The notes below the pieces were generated by a model. The model was not told the origin of the DNA, searched no databases, and saw nothing but the letters and a program-made list of their open reading frames with translations. Positions 6,612-14,298 of a stretch of DNA of 64,000 nt are shown here, piece after piece. Location: positions 1 through 64,000 of the forward strand of contig NZ_JBQKJT010000009.1 in NCBI RefSeq assembly GCF_052117125.1, read 5' to 3'. Position numbers and translations under genes: made by a program. Source of the DNA: Avoscillospira_A sp052117125. GTDB taxonomy: Bacteria > Bacillota > Clostridia > Oscillospirales > Oscillospiraceae. Position 1 is the stretch's first letter, and each line of letters opens with the position of its first letter.

Positions 6612-7496
6612 TTACCAGCCGCCTGCGTGCATATCGTGGTTGACCAATGAAGTGAAGTGATTGTTCATGGTGGTAGGCGCATTGAACAGCACTGCAAGCA
6701 GGTACTGCTTCATGTTGCGTACCTGGGTGGTATTCTTTTGCAGACAGTCCATGACAAACTCGATGTGGGAGCTGTCCAGTTTCAAAAAACGGGAACGCAC
6801 GATCTCGTGAGGGAAGTCTGCCCCAGAGATCCGGGTAGTCTTTCGTTTGGCACAGACCGTTTCAACCAACAGCTCTACGATCTCATTCAGGTCATCCAGG
6901 TAGAGAGGATAACGCTGCTTCAAGCAGTCATACTCGATATTCTCCAAAATCAACTCCCGATAATTTTCTATCTCTGTGACAGACATCGCATCCCTTCCTT
7001 TCCGTTCCGGCGGTCTTGCCGCCGCTGTTTCCCGGAAGGGAATGGAATCGGTACTTGATCCATAAGTAATTGATTTTTCTGTATTTGATTTCTCTATATT
7101 TAATTCTGCGGGCTTTTCCGTATCCGGTTTTACCATATCCGGTTTTACCATATCCGGGTTTTCCGTATCTGGTGAAGCCGTATCCGGCTGGGACATATCT
7201 GGCTGGGGCTGTTCATAGATGACATACTCGGTATCTGTGATCCGCCCACTTTTATCGCGTCTCTGATGGCGCACGATATATCCGGCTCCTTCCAGTTCAC
7301 GCAGGGCAGCACCTATGGCATCCACGCCCTCCTTACAGATCTTTGCAAGGCCACGGGTGGTGTAATTCCAATCCTCCGGCAGCGACAGCATCATGGAAAG
7401 CAGCCCCTTGGCTTTTAACGACAGGTTTGCATTTCGTAAATGATGATTGCTCATCACGGTATAATCACGGGTCCGTTCAATGCGAAAAACGGCCAT
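6612..7496 (-). CDS. Helix-turn-helix replication-type protein (DUF6017-like)
   Basis: A 294-residue element protein. The first ~90 residues (MAVFRIERTRDYTVMSNHHL, then SLKAKGLLSMMLSLPEDWNY and GVDAIGAALRELEGAGYIVR) form a winged helix as in RepA/DnaD-like replication or regulatory proteins of mobile elements. A low-complexity linker follows, made of six five-residue units of the form P-D-M/T-x-x. The C-terminal ~150 residues resemble DUF6017. ATG 7496 has GGAAGGAG upstream; the longer frame to 7544 has no such site. It is likely the element's replication initiator or its regulator, but this is inferred from context. Confidence 0.7.
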   Translation of the reverse strand: MAVFRIERTRDYTVMSNHHLRNANLSLKAKGLLSMMLSLPEDWNYTTRGLAKICKEGVDAIGAALRELEGAGYIVRHQRRDKSGRITDTEYVIYEQPQPDMSQPDTASPDTENPDMVKPDMVKPDTEKPAELNIEKSNTEKSITYGSSTDSIPFRETAAARPPERKGRDAMSVTEIENYRELILENIEYDCLKQRYPLYLDDLNEIVELLVETVCAKRKTTRISGADFPHEIVRSRFLKLDSSHIEFVMDCLQKNTTQVRNMKQYLLAVLFNAPTTMNNHFTSLVNHDMHAGGW

Positions 7497-7562
7497 CGAC
7501 CTCACTCCTTCCGAATTTTGGGTACAAAAAACCGCAATCCTCATTTCAAAGAATTGCGGTGT

Positions 7563-7754
7563 TCAACGCTTTTCAAATTTTCTTGCATAGAACCAAAACA
7601 GCGGCTTTTGGGGACGCGCCTCTGTAAATGGCTCCTCCTGGGCGAAAGGAAGTGTTTGCATCACGCGGTCAATATCCGTTGAATCCATGTCATGCTGAGA
7701 TTTGCAATCTTCCCGGATTGCTTCTTGAATTTCCTTTACCGTACACATAGTCAT
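7563..7754 (-). CDS. Small element protein, unknown
   Basis: A 63-residue acidic protein (start either 7754 or ATG 7748, both close to AAAGGAAAGGA). It has a helical start (VKEIQEAIREDC) and an aromatic end (KPLFWFYARKFEKR). I do not recognise a family. It sits between the helix-turn-helix gene and the 7778 gene in the same operon, at a place where Tn1549-like elements carry several conserved small proteins. Confidence 0.5.
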   Translation of the reverse strand: MTMCTVKEIQEAIREDCKSQHDMDSTDIDRVMQTLPFAQEEPFTEARPQKPLFWFYARKFEKR

Positions 7755-7777
7755 TCCTTTCCTTTCGTTGTATGGGT

Positions 7778-8053
7778 TTATGAGCGGCGGCGTTTTCCCG
7801 GTTTGAAATCGAGGATATGTCCCTCAATCACACGAGCGTAACGCTTGATCTTGATCTCCCGGCGCTGCTGGCTTTGCAGGGCGGCCTGATACCCGTCCTC
7901 AGTCAAAAACAACCGCATTTCATCTCCGGGGCTGCCGTAAGCAGTGCTGGGACGCAGGACGGAAAACTCGATCATCCAGCGGGTATTATCCCAAAACCTC
8001 CCTACGGCGAGAATGTTGTGTCCTTTCAGCTCACGGGCTGAAATATCCCTCAT
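7778..8053 (-). CDS. Small element protein, paralogue of the 5497-5808 gene
   Basis: A 91-residue protein. Its centre (DNTRWMIEFSVL...MRLFLTEDGYQAALQSQ...IKIKRYARVIEGHILDFK) matches the 5497-5808 product along its length, so the two are likely ancient duplicates inside the element. The function is unknown; both are basic at the C-terminus. It starts 12 bases after parB and is co-transcribed with it. Confidence 0.65.
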   Translation of the reverse strand: MRDISARELKGHNILAVGRFWDNTRWMIEFSVLRPSTAYGSPGDEMRLFLTEDGYQAALQSQQRREIKIKRYARVIEGHILDFKPGKRRRS

Positions 8054-8065
8054 AGGCGGCTCCTT

Positions 8066-8992
8066 TCATCGTTCCTGGTCTCTCTGACGCTTTTTCTGCC
8101 ATGCCTCCAGTAGCTTGATGATGGTTTCCTGCATCCGCTGGGGCGTATAGCTTTTGGGGAAATACTTCCGCAAGGTGTCAGAGGTAAATGTCACTCGATC
8201 CAGATCGCTTTTCTTTTCCTCACCCATGATGACGCGCATCATATCGAGGGTCAGATGCCCCTCCTGACTGTATTTCTTGAGCCGCTGGGCTTGGGAAAGG
8301 GAAGGGGTAGCCTGTTCGCTGTCCATCGCGTCCAGCAGGTCTACCTGTTCCTCTTTTTTAAGAAAGGACAGCTCATAGGCAGGGTTCAGGGCGATCTTCT
8401 TTTCATCCACCATATCCATCAATTCAGGAATCAGCTCTGTCAGACGGATAAATCTCTTAATCTGTGATTTGCTATCTGGACTGTTCTCCGCGATTTTTTC
8501 TGCCGCAGTCAACTTCGGCCCAACTTGGGCCGAAGTTAAATCCGTCCTGGCTCCTTGGTGCTTAATGGCATCTAGCTTCATTTTATAAGCAAATGCTCTT
8601 TCGCTTGGAAGAAGGCTTTCTCGCTGCAAGTTGCTGTCAACCATAATAATCGTGGCGGCATCATCATCCAAATCCCGAACAATGACCGGCATAGTCTCCT
8701 TTTCTGCCAGCTCACTGGCTCTGTGCCGCCTGTGTCCGGCTACCAGCTCATAGCCACCCTCCGGGTCCGGTCGGGCAATGGCCGGAACCAGAACGCCATA
8801 CTGCTTGATACTGTCAGCGGTCTCCATCATTGCTTCGTCATCCTTGACTTTGAATGGGTGGTTCTTGAACGGATGCAGTTCAGACAACGGAATTTCCTGA
8901 ATCTTTTCCAGCTTTGCATCCTGGCGGCCTTCTTCGGTGGAGAACAGATCATCTACCGAGGCCAGCTCTATTTTTTTCGCGCTGCTTTTCAA
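8066..8992 (-). CDS. parB: ParB/Spo0J-family partition protein
   Basis: A 308-residue protein with the ParB N-terminal CTP-binding motifs: LHPFKNHPFKV, then GVLVPAIARP and the diagnostic YELVAGHRRHRASELA (near residues 87-102). A helix-turn-helix follows (KIAENSPDSKSQIKRFIRLT). It binds centromere-like sites and works with ParA to segregate or stabilise the element. The start overlaps the end of parA by 44 bases, an unusually long overlap that implies tight translational coupling. No canonical parS site was spotted in the window. Confidence 0.92.
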   Translation of the reverse strand: MKSSAKKIELASVDDLFSTEEGRQDAKLEKIQEIPLSELHPFKNHPFKVKDDEAMMETADSIKQYGVLVPAIARPDPEGGYELVAGHRRHRASELAEKETMPVIVRDLDDDAATIIMVDSNLQRESLLPSERAFAYKMKLDAIKHQGARTDLTSAQVGPKLTAAEKIAENSPDSKSQIKRFIRLTELIPELMDMVDEKKIALNPAYELSFLKKEEQVDLLDAMDSEQATPSLSQAQRLKKYSQEGHLTLDMMRVIMGEEKKSDLDRVTFTSDTLRKYFPKSYTPQRMQETIIKLLEAWQKKRQRDQER

Positions 8993-9770
8993 GTTTCAAC
9001 ACCTCCTTCGTCAGATTTTTGTAGCCCTCTGCCACCTTGCCGCCGGGGTCATGGGCAAAAATGCTTTTTCCCTCTGCGCTGATTTCCTTTGCCCGGACAG
9101 AATGGGGAATCTCTGTGCCGAATACTTTGATCTTGCTGCCATAGGTCTCTCGCAAAAGTGCGGAGATCTCTTTGGCAAAGTTGGTTCGGCTGTCAACCAT
9201 CGTCAGCAGGATACCGTCTATCTGGAGCTTGGGGTTGATCTGCCGCTTTACCTTGTTTACCGTGGAGAGCAGCTGTTCCAGCCCTTTGGCGGACAGATAC
9301 TCCGCCTGAACGGGAATTATGATCCTGTTCGCAGCGGCCAGCGCATTGACTGTGAGCATCCCCAGGGAGGGCTGGCAGTCGATGAGAATATGGGAGTATT
9401 GCCCCTTCAGCGTGTCCAGATATTGCCGCAAGATAGTCTCACGGCTCATGGCATTTACCAGGGATACCTCCATACCGGATAACTGGATGTCCGCAGGCAT
9501 CAGGTCTACACCCTCTGGGTGGTGCAGGATACCCTCGCCGGGACGAAGCGGCTCATCCATCAAGATACGCCCCATAGCGTCCGACAGCGTAAAGGGCAGC
9601 TTGTCCGGCTGAGGATTGCCCAGGCTGATCGTCAGGCTACCTTGCGGGTCTCCGTCGATCAGCAGGACTTTCTTTCCAGCCTGCGCCAAACCGATTCCAA
9701 GATTGGCACAGGTAGTGGTTTTGCCAACGCCGCCCTTCTGGTTGGCAATGGCAATGATTTGCGTGTTCAT
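8949..9770 (-). CDS. parA: ParA/Soj-family ATPase
   Basis: A 273-residue Walker-type ATPase. It has the deviant Walker A KGGVGKTTT (residues ~11-19), switch motif LLIDGDPQGS and Walker B ILIDCQPSLGMLTVNAL. It drives partition of the circular form of the element together with ParB. I start it at ATG 9770, which has a GAGGTGAAG site and matches the usual N-terminus MNTQIIAIANQKGG; the frame extends upstream to 9833 without support. It is the first gene of the element operon. Confidence 0.92.
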   Translation of the reverse strand: MNTQIIAIANQKGGVGKTTTCANLGIGLAQAGKKVLLIDGDPQGSLTISLGNPQPDKLPFTLSDAMGRILMDEPLRPGEGILHHPEGVDLMPADIQLSGMEVSLVNAMSRETILRQYLDTLKGQYSHILIDCQPSLGMLTVNALAAANRIIIPVQAEYLSAKGLEQLLSTVNKVKRQINPKLQIDGILLTMVDSRTNFAKEISALLRETYGSKIKVFGTEIPHSVRAKEISAEGKSIFAHDPGGKVAEGYKNLTKEVLKLEKQREKNRAGLGR

Positions 9771-9813
9771 TGACTTCACCTCATTTCTAATTGTTGCTGT
9801 TGCTTCTGGAAAT

Positions 9814-9921
9814 AGAAAAAGCCGCCACTCCAAAATAAAAAGTGAAGTGACGGCTCTTTCTATCGCCGGAATACGAGTTCCTGAAATGAAAAAAGCACCC
9901 AGTCATTTTATACTGAGTGCT
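9814..9921 (-). terminator. Two terminator-like hairpins in the parA leader
   Basis: On the minus strand AGCACTCAGT/ACTGGGTGCT (9921-9894) is followed by six T (9894-9889). AGCCGTCACT/AGTGGCGGCT (9855-9820) is followed by five T (9820-9816). Both stand upstream of parA in the sense orientation, so they either end incoming transcripts from the chromosome or attenuate parA expression. Confidence 0.55.
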
Positions 9922-10027
9922 ATATCAAATTCATATTCAATTATTCAAATTAGGTCAAACTATGTCAAACTGCCACAGCCCAAAACGAGGGAAAGGAGGG
10001 ACGAAAAACACCCCCAAAATCGGCTCT

Positions 10028-10103
10028 CGGTTGTCCTATAATTTAACCACTAACCCCTTTTTTTACCCCCATTTTTGCCGGTTGTCCTATATTTAACCAC
10101 TAA
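10028..10103. repeat. Duplicated ~25-base box upstream of parA
   Basis: The string CGGTTGTCCTATA, an optional A, then TTTAACCACTAA occurs at 10028-10053 and again at 10079-10103, 51 bases apart. Read on the minus strand, each copy contains TTAGTGGTTAAAT followed by TATAGGACAACC. Related GTCAAAC strings lie on either side (9954-9970, 10139-10147). Possible roles are operators, iterons of a replication origin, or recombinase arm sites. The 466-base stretch 9771-10236 holds no gene. Confidence 0.5.
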
Positions 10104-10171
10104 AAATTGGGTGAAAACGGCTCTTGATTTGCCAAATTTGGTCAAACCATATCAGCCCGTTTAGATACAGT

Positions 10172-10205
10172 AAAACCCCGGAAAACCTTGATTTTCCGGG
10201 GTTTT
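10172..10205 (-). terminator. Terminator after rpsI
   Basis: A 14-base perfect stem AAAACCCCGGAAAA / TTTTCCGGGGTTTT with a six-base loop lies 31 bases beyond the rpsI stop. It is symmetrical in AT content, so it can act in both directions and would insulate the ribosomal operon from the mobile element. Confidence 0.85.
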
Positions 10206-10236
10206 TGAACCATTTTGATACGGTTTGAACAGCAGA

Positions 10237-10641
10237 TTATCTCTTGCTGAACTGAGGTGCACGACGTGCTGCCTTGAGACCGTACTTCTTACGCTCTTTC
10301 ATGCGAGGATCGCGGGTCAGCAGGCCGGCGGCCTTCAGAGCAGGGCGATACTCGGGGTTCAGCTTCAGCAGGGCGCGGGCAACGCCATGACGAATGGCGC
10401 CGGCCTGGCCGGACACGCCGCCGCCGGAAACGGTGCAGATGATGTCCAGGTTGCCCAGGGTATTGGTGGTGGCCATGGGCTGACGAACCAGCAGCTTCAG
10501 GGTCTCCAGACCAAAATAATCGTCGATATCACGGCCGTTGATCACGATGGAGCCGGTGCCGCCCTCGTACAGGCGCACACGGGCAACAGAGGACTTGCGG
10601 CGGCCGGTGCCGTAATGATACTGCTTCTTGCTCTCGTACAT
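10237..10641 (-). CDS. rpsI: 30S ribosomal protein S9
   Basis: A 134-residue protein with the S9 hallmarks: YHYGTGRRKSSVARVRLYEG near the start, GGGVSGQAGAIRHGVARAL in the middle and the basic tail ending APQFSKR that reaches into the decoding centre. ATG 10641 has AGGAGG upstream. It is 18 bases downstream of rplM, forming the classical rplM-rpsI operon. Its 3' end faces the mobile element; 3' ends of ribosomal protein genes are known integration targets for some ICEs and IMEs, so rpsI may be the attachment gene here. Confidence 0.98.
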   Translation of the reverse strand: MYESKKQYHYGTGRRKSSVARVRLYEGGTGSIVINGRDIDDYFGLETLKLLVRQPMATTNTLGNLDIICTVSGGGVSGQAGAIRHGVARALLKLNPEYRPALKAAGLLTRDPRMKERKKYGLKAARRAPQFSKR

Positions 10642-10659
10642 AGTCTGTTACCTCCTGAA

Positions 10660-11091
10660 TTAGTCCAAAGTCCAGGCTTCGGGCTTCTGTGCGGCGTTGT
10701 TGTGCTCGGGACCTGCGTACAGCTTCAGGCGGGTCAGAGCGCTGCGGCCAATGGAGTTCTTGGGCAGCATGCCCTTGACAGCCAGCTCCATGGCGAACTC
10801 GGGGCGCTGCTCCATCAGCAGACGGTACTTCACTTCTTTCAGACCGCCGATCCAGCCGGTGTGATGACGATAGTACTTATCTTCCATCTTCTTGCCGGTC
10901 AGAATGGCCTTGTCGGTGTTGACAATGATGACGAAATCGCCGCAGTCAACGTTGGGGGTAAAATCAACCTTGTGCTTGCCGCGCAGCAGCTTGGCAGCGG
11001 TGGCAGCCGTGCGGCCCAGGGGCTTGCCGGCAGCGTCGAGAACGTACCATTTTCTCTGGACGGTCTCCTTCTTTGCCATAGTAGTGGACAT
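10660..11091 (-). CDS. rplM: 50S ribosomal protein L13
   Basis: A 143-residue L13, normal length. It contains RKWYVLDAAGKPLGRTA, the YYRHHTGWIGGLK motif and the AVKGMLPKNSIGR signature. I place the start at ATG 11091 (MSTTMAKKE), seven bases after GGAGG; the frame extends to 11151 but would run through a leader hairpin. It is the first gene of the L13-S9 operon behind a consensus promoter and a structured leader. Confidence 0.97.
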   Translation of the reverse strand: MSTTMAKKETVQRKWYVLDAAGKPLGRTAATAAKLLRGKHKVDFTPNVDCGDFVIIVNTDKAILTGKKMEDKYYRHHTGWIGGLKEVKYRLLMEQRPEFAMELAVKGMLPKNSIGRSALTRLKLYAGPEHNNAAQKPEAWTLD

Positions 11092-11109
11092 AGTATTTCC
11101 TCCATAATC

Positions 11110-11185
11110 GGGAAGTCTGGCTTCCCAAAATAAAAATTTTGACAAATTCATTGGGCGCGATTACAATAATCTGCACAACCGCGCC
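11110..11185 (-). promoter_or_regulatory. Structured 5' leader of rplM (L13-leader-like)
   Basis: Between the promoter and the rplM start the minus-strand transcript can form GGCGCG/CGCGCC (11185-11154) and, next to the ribosome binding site, GGGAAG-CCAGA-CTTCCC (11126-11110). Firmicute rplM-rpsI operons often carry an L13-binding autoregulatory leader. This one has the right position, but the fit to the known consensus was not tested. Confidence 0.5.
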
Positions 11186-11190
11186 TGTAT

Positions 11191-11219
11191 TTTATACCAC
11201 AACGGCGCTTTTGTGTCAA
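11191..11219 (-). promoter_or_regulatory. rplM-rpsI promoter
   Basis: On the minus strand TTGACA (11219-11214), a 17-base spacer and TATAAA (11196-11191) make a near-perfect sigma-A promoter about 100 bases upstream of the rplM start. Confidence 0.85.
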
Positions 11220-11334
11220 CCGCCAAACGGCAACATTTTTATTTTGCGCGGAGAGAACTCTCGTTTTCTCACAATATCTCTCATTTTCTCTTATATGCTC
11301 AAAAGGCAAATTACATTTGAAAAGGATTTTTTCT

Positions 11335-12081
11335 ATGCAGAAGCTACTTGGACTGGTCCGCCGCTGTGTGGACGACTATCAAATGATTCAGCCGGGGGAC
11401 AAAATCGCCGTGGGCGTGTCCGGCGGCAAAGACTCCCTGACCCTGTTGACGCTGCTGGCGGGCCTGCGGGAGTTTCATCCGGCGGGGTTCTCCCTGGAGG
11501 CCCTGACCATCGACATGGGGCTGGAGGGGATGGACTTCTCCCAGGTGGCCGAATTGTGCCGCCGCCTGAACGTGCCCTATACCAAGATCGACACCCAGAT
11601 CGCCCCCGTCATCTTTGAACACCGCAAGGAGAAAAACCCCTGCTCCATGTGCGCCAAAATGCGCCGGGGCGCCCTCAATGAGGCCATCCTGGACCGGGGC
11701 ATCACCAAAATTGCCCTGGGCCACCACTACGACGACGCCGTGGAAACCTTCGTCATGTCCCTGATCTTCGAGGGGCGCATCAGCTGCTTCCAGCCGGTGA
11801 CGTACCTGGATCGCACCGGCGTCACCCAAATCCGGCCCATGCTGTACCTCAGTGAGAAGACCGTCAGCCATTTCGCCGAGCGTATGCGCCTGCCCGTGGT
11901 CCACAACACCTGCCCCGCCGACAAGCACACCAAACGGGAGGAGATCAAACAGCTCATTTACGATCTGTCCGCCACCTATCCCGACTTGAAGGCCCGGATT
12001 TTCGGCGCCATGCAGCGGCTGCCCCTGCCGGAGTGGGGACCGGTTGACCACGGCAGACGCCCGCTGCCCGATATTGAATGA
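11335..12081 (+). CDS. TtcA-family tRNA thiolation protein (PP-loop)
   Basis: A 248-residue PP-loop ATPase. It shows the SGGKDS ATP motif (VGVSGGKDSLTLLTLL), the CSMCAKMRRGAL motif with a C-x2-C pair that coordinates an iron-sulfur cluster in TtcA, and GHHYDDAVETFVMSL. TtcA-type enzymes make 2-thiocytidine at position 32 of tRNA; clostridial homologues of this length may have other tRNA targets. ATG 11335 follows AAAAGGA; an earlier TTG at 11317 is less likely. It converges on the AGCS gene, with copies of the terminator-like repeat between. Confidence 0.85.
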   Translation: MQKLLGLVRRCVDDYQMIQPGDKIAVGVSGGKDSLTLLTLLAGLREFHPAGFSLEALTIDMGLEGMDFSQVAELCRRLNVPYTKIDTQIAPVIFEHRKEKNPCSMCAKMRRGALNEAILDRGITKIALGHHYDDAVETFVMSLIFEGRISCFQPVTYLDRTGVTQIRPMLYLSEKTVSHFAERMRLPVVHNTCPADKHTKREEIKQLIYDLSATYPDLKARIFGAMQRLPLPEWGPVDHGRRPLPDIE

Positions 12082-12086
12082 GAGTT

Positions 12087-12142
12087 CCCAGGGGACGCCG
12101 TCCCCTGGACCCCTGCAATTTTTTGTAAAAAAATTGACTAAA
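12087..12142 (+). repeat. 3'-UTR terminator-like repeat, copy 1
   Basis: It begins six bases after the ttcA-like stop, in the same sense. It consists of a 9-base stem CCAGGGGAC/GTCCCCTGG, the invariant GGACCCCTGC and then an AATTTTTTG...AAAAAAATT inverted repeat. Three other copies follow minus-strand genes (12215-12291, 15692-15773, 44260-44337). It probably ends transcription. Confidence 0.75.
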
Positions 12143-12151
12143 AACGTTCAA

Positions 12152-12182
12152 TGGCCATGGATTCCGTGGGAATCCATGGCCA
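12152..12182. repeat. TGGCCATGGATT palindrome, copy A
   Basis: A 14-base perfect stem (TGGCCATGGATTCC / its complement) with a GTG loop. It lies between two oppositely oriented copies of the terminator-like repeat. A nearly identical palindrome at 15661-15691 touches copy 3 of the same repeat. Confidence 0.7.
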
Positions 12183-12214
12183 CAATGCTATATAGACTCT
12201 GTAATCCGCCGCCA

Positions 12215-12291
12215 GATAAAAGTTTTACTCGATTTTTTTCAAAAAATCGTGGGGTCCAGGGGCAAAGCCCCGGTCGCCCGCCGCAGCGGGC
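12215..12291 (-). repeat. 3'-UTR terminator-like repeat, copy 2
   Basis: It starts about 20 bases after the AGCS symporter stop and is read on the minus strand: CGCCCG/CGGGCG stem, GGGGCTTTGCCCC stem, TGGACCCCACGATTTTTT, then AAAAAATCGAGTAAAACTTT. It has the same layout as copies 3 and 4. Confidence 0.8.
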
Positions 12292-12311
12292 GAAATCCCT
12301 GACCGCATCCC

Positions 12312-13670
12312 TTACAGCGTATCCTTGCTGCGGCTGATGCGGACCACCAGGCCGCTGAGGGCCAGGAGGCCGATGAGGTTGGGCAGGACCATAAGGCCGT
12401 TGAACATGTCGGACAGGCTCCAGACGAGGTCCACCTTCTGGGTGGAGCCGATGACGATGAAGACCAGCACCAGCAGGGTATAGAAGACAACGCCGTGTTT
12501 GCCGAACAGGGCCTGGACGTTGGTCTTGCCGAAGAAGTACCAGCCGATGATGGTGGAGAAGGCGAAGAACAGCATGCAGACGGCCACAAAGGCGTTGCCG
12601 AAGGAGCCGAAGGCAGCATTGAAAGCGGCCTGGGCCAGGGCGGTGCCCTGGAGGGAGCCGGTGACAGGCTCCAGAAGGCCGGAGGTCAGAATGACCAGGG
12701 CCGTCAGGGTCAGGACCACAAAGGTATCCAGGAAGACGCCGATCATGGCGATGACGCCTTGGTCGTGGGGGTGCTCCACCTTGGCCATGGCGTGGGCGTG
12801 GGGGGTGGAGCCCATACCGGCCTCATTGGAGAACAGACCCCGGGCCACGCCGTAGCGCATGGCCTCTTTCATGCTCAGACCCAACGCGCCGCCGAACATG
12901 GCTTCCGGCTGGAACGCGCAGACGAAGATGGAGCGGAAGGCGTCCAAGAGGGCGCTGTGGTTGATGACGAGAATGGCGCCGCAGCCCAGGATGTAAAAGA
13001 TGGCCATGATGGGCACCAGCTTTTCGGTGAACGCGGCGATCCGGCTGACGCCGCCCAGGAAAATAAAGCCGGCGATGACGGCGGCGATGATACCCATGAC
13101 GAGTTTGGGGACGCCGAAGGCCGTGTGGAACGCGTCGCTGATGGAGTTGGACTGGACCATGTTGCCCATGAAGCCCAGGGCCAGGATGATGGCTGCGGAG
13201 AAAAAGCCCGCCAGGAATTTGCCGAACTTACCGGTGAAGGCGGCGCGGATGTAGTAGATGGGGCCGCCGGTCACATGGCCCTGGGCGTCCACGGTCTTGA
13301 ACTTCTGGGCCAGAATGGCCTCGGCGTAGATGGTGGCCATGCCGAAAAAGGCACTGACCCACATCCAGAAGATGGCGCCGGGGCCGCCGGAGAACAGAGC
13401 GGTGGCGCAGCCGGTGATGTTGCCGGTGCCCACCTGGGCGGCAATGGCGGTGGTCAGGGCCTGGAAGGAGGACATGCCGTCCTTGCCGGCCTTTTTGCCC
13501 GACAGGGAAAAGCCGCCGAACAGCCGCCGCAGTCCTTCTCCAAAGCGGCGGATCTGGATAAAGCCCAGGCGCACGGTAAAGAAAATGCCCGTGGCTACCA
13601 GCAGGAACAGCAGGGCGTAGTCCCAGAGGACCGTGTTGACAAATCCGACGATGGTTTCAATGAGGTGCAT
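12312..13670 (-). CDS. Sodium:alanine/glycine symporter, AGCS family
   Basis: A 452-residue membrane protein with about 11 transmembrane helices. The family signature QVGTGNITGCATALFSGGPG lies near residue 80, with SNEAGMGSTPHAHA near 275. AGCS proteins import alanine or glycine with sodium. The start MHLIET at 13670 follows a GGAAG site; the frame upstream would enter the terminator. It is the only gene behind a tandem glycine riboswitch, so glycine is the most likely substrate and import or efflux should respond to glycine. Confidence 0.93.
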   Translation of the reverse strand: MHLIETIVGFVNTVLWDYALLFLLVATGIFFTVRLGFIQIRRFGEGLRRLFGGFSLSGKKAGKDGMSSFQALTTAIAAQVGTGNITGCATALFSGGPGAIFWMWVSAFFGMATIYAEAILAQKFKTVDAQGHVTGGPIYYIRAAFTGKFGKFLAGFFSAAIILALGFMGNMVQSNSISDAFHTAFGVPKLVMGIIAAVIAGFIFLGGVSRIAAFTEKLVPIMAIFYILGCGAILVINHSALLDAFRSIFVCAFQPEAMFGGALGLSMKEAMRYGVARGLFSNEAGMGSTPHAHAMAKVEHPHDQGVIAMIGVFLDTFVVLTLTALVILTSGLLEPVTGSLQGTALAQAAFNAAFGSFGNAFVAVCMLFFAFSTIIGWYFFGKTNVQALFGKHGVVFYTLLVLVFIVIGSTQKVDLVWSLSDMFNGLMVLPNLIGLLALSGLVVRISRSKDTL

Positions 13671-13711
13671 GGGGGGTCTTCCTTTTCTCTTTGGATTCCG
13701 CCAAATCAAAT

Positions 13712-13748
13712 AAAAAAACCGGCTGCGCCCGCGTGGGCGTCAGTCGGC
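13712..13748 (-). terminator. Riboswitch expression-platform terminator
   Basis: On the minus strand a GC stem (CCGACTGACGCCC with GGGCGCAGCCGG) is followed by seven T (13718-13712), between the second glycine aptamer and the symporter start. It is the likely switchable terminator. Confidence 0.75.
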
Positions 13749-13799
13749 TCCGGATGGACAACGGCCCGAACCTGCACCAACGGTGCGGCAGACCCTTGT

Positions 13800-14005
13800 A
13801 CCAAACTCTGTCCTTTTGCCTGAGAGATTCCCGCGGCCCATGGCCGCGCGTTGCACCTTCGGCACTCCCGCTGGGGGAGCTTCTCCAGAGCCACATCCGT
13901 TTGCAGTCCTCATTTCCCGGGGGAAACGCCTGAGAGTTTTGCTCCTTCGGCAAGGTTTGTTTGCGGCAACTCCACCCATTTGTGGCTTCGGTTCTCGCCG
14001 GTCCT
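13800..14005 (-). promoter_or_regulatory. Tandem glycine riboswitch
   Basis: Two aptamers are readable on the minus strand. The first carries GCCGAAGGAGCAA and ACTCTCAGGC followed by AGGACTG; CTCTGGAGAAGC links to the second, which carries TGCCGAAGGTGCAA, ATCTCTCAGGC and AAAAGGACAGAG. These are the conserved cores of the glycine class. It lies between a consensus promoter and the AGCS symporter, with a terminator as expression platform. Confidence 0.92.
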
Positions 14006-14260
14006 TTTGCACCGCAAATGCAGTGCAGCTTCTTGCAATACATCCAGTATTCCTGCGAAGCTACACTTTTTTGCGGCACAAAAATCCTCGCCGAGAACTC
14101 TTGCCAAAATGTGCGGAGCTGCCGTATGGCGACAACACCACGGTGGGGTCACCGTATTACCTTTTTCCTGCAAACTTCACTTGCTGCGGTATACGGCGCT
14201 GCCTTCCGGCAGCGCCGCTTTGTTCTATTAAACTATAACATTACCCAAATGCCGTGTCAA
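14006..14260 (-). promoter_or_regulatory. Promoter and long leader upstream of the glycine riboswitch
   Basis: TTGACA (14260-14255), 17 bases and TATAGT (14237-14232) form the promoter. The transcript then has a 10-base stem CGGCGCTGCC/GGCAGCGCCG (14217-14194) near its 5' end, and about 190 further bases before the first aptamer. That stretch contains GTTCTCG near 14097, complementary to CGAGAAC in the 5' strand of aptamer 1 (about 13990-13998), so an alternative pairing with the riboswitch is possible. Confidence 0.65.
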
Positions 14261-14298
14261 GTCCATCGGTGATGGAATTTTGTGCGCTGTCAAACGCA

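Noticed and set aside
7110..7210. Short tandem repeats considered as a CRISPR array
   Set aside because: The units are 15 bases without spacers and code for P-D-x-x-x linker repeats inside a real gene. No CRISPR array or cas gene was seen in the window.
10225..11133. A 302-codon plus-strand frame across rpsI-rplM
   Set aside because: It lies wholly antisense to two certain ribosomal genes and their leader.
14006..14200. A T-box or second riboswitch class in the AGCS leader
   Set aside because: A GGGTGGA string is present, but it is not followed by the ACCGCG of the T-box core, and no other known class could be recognised.
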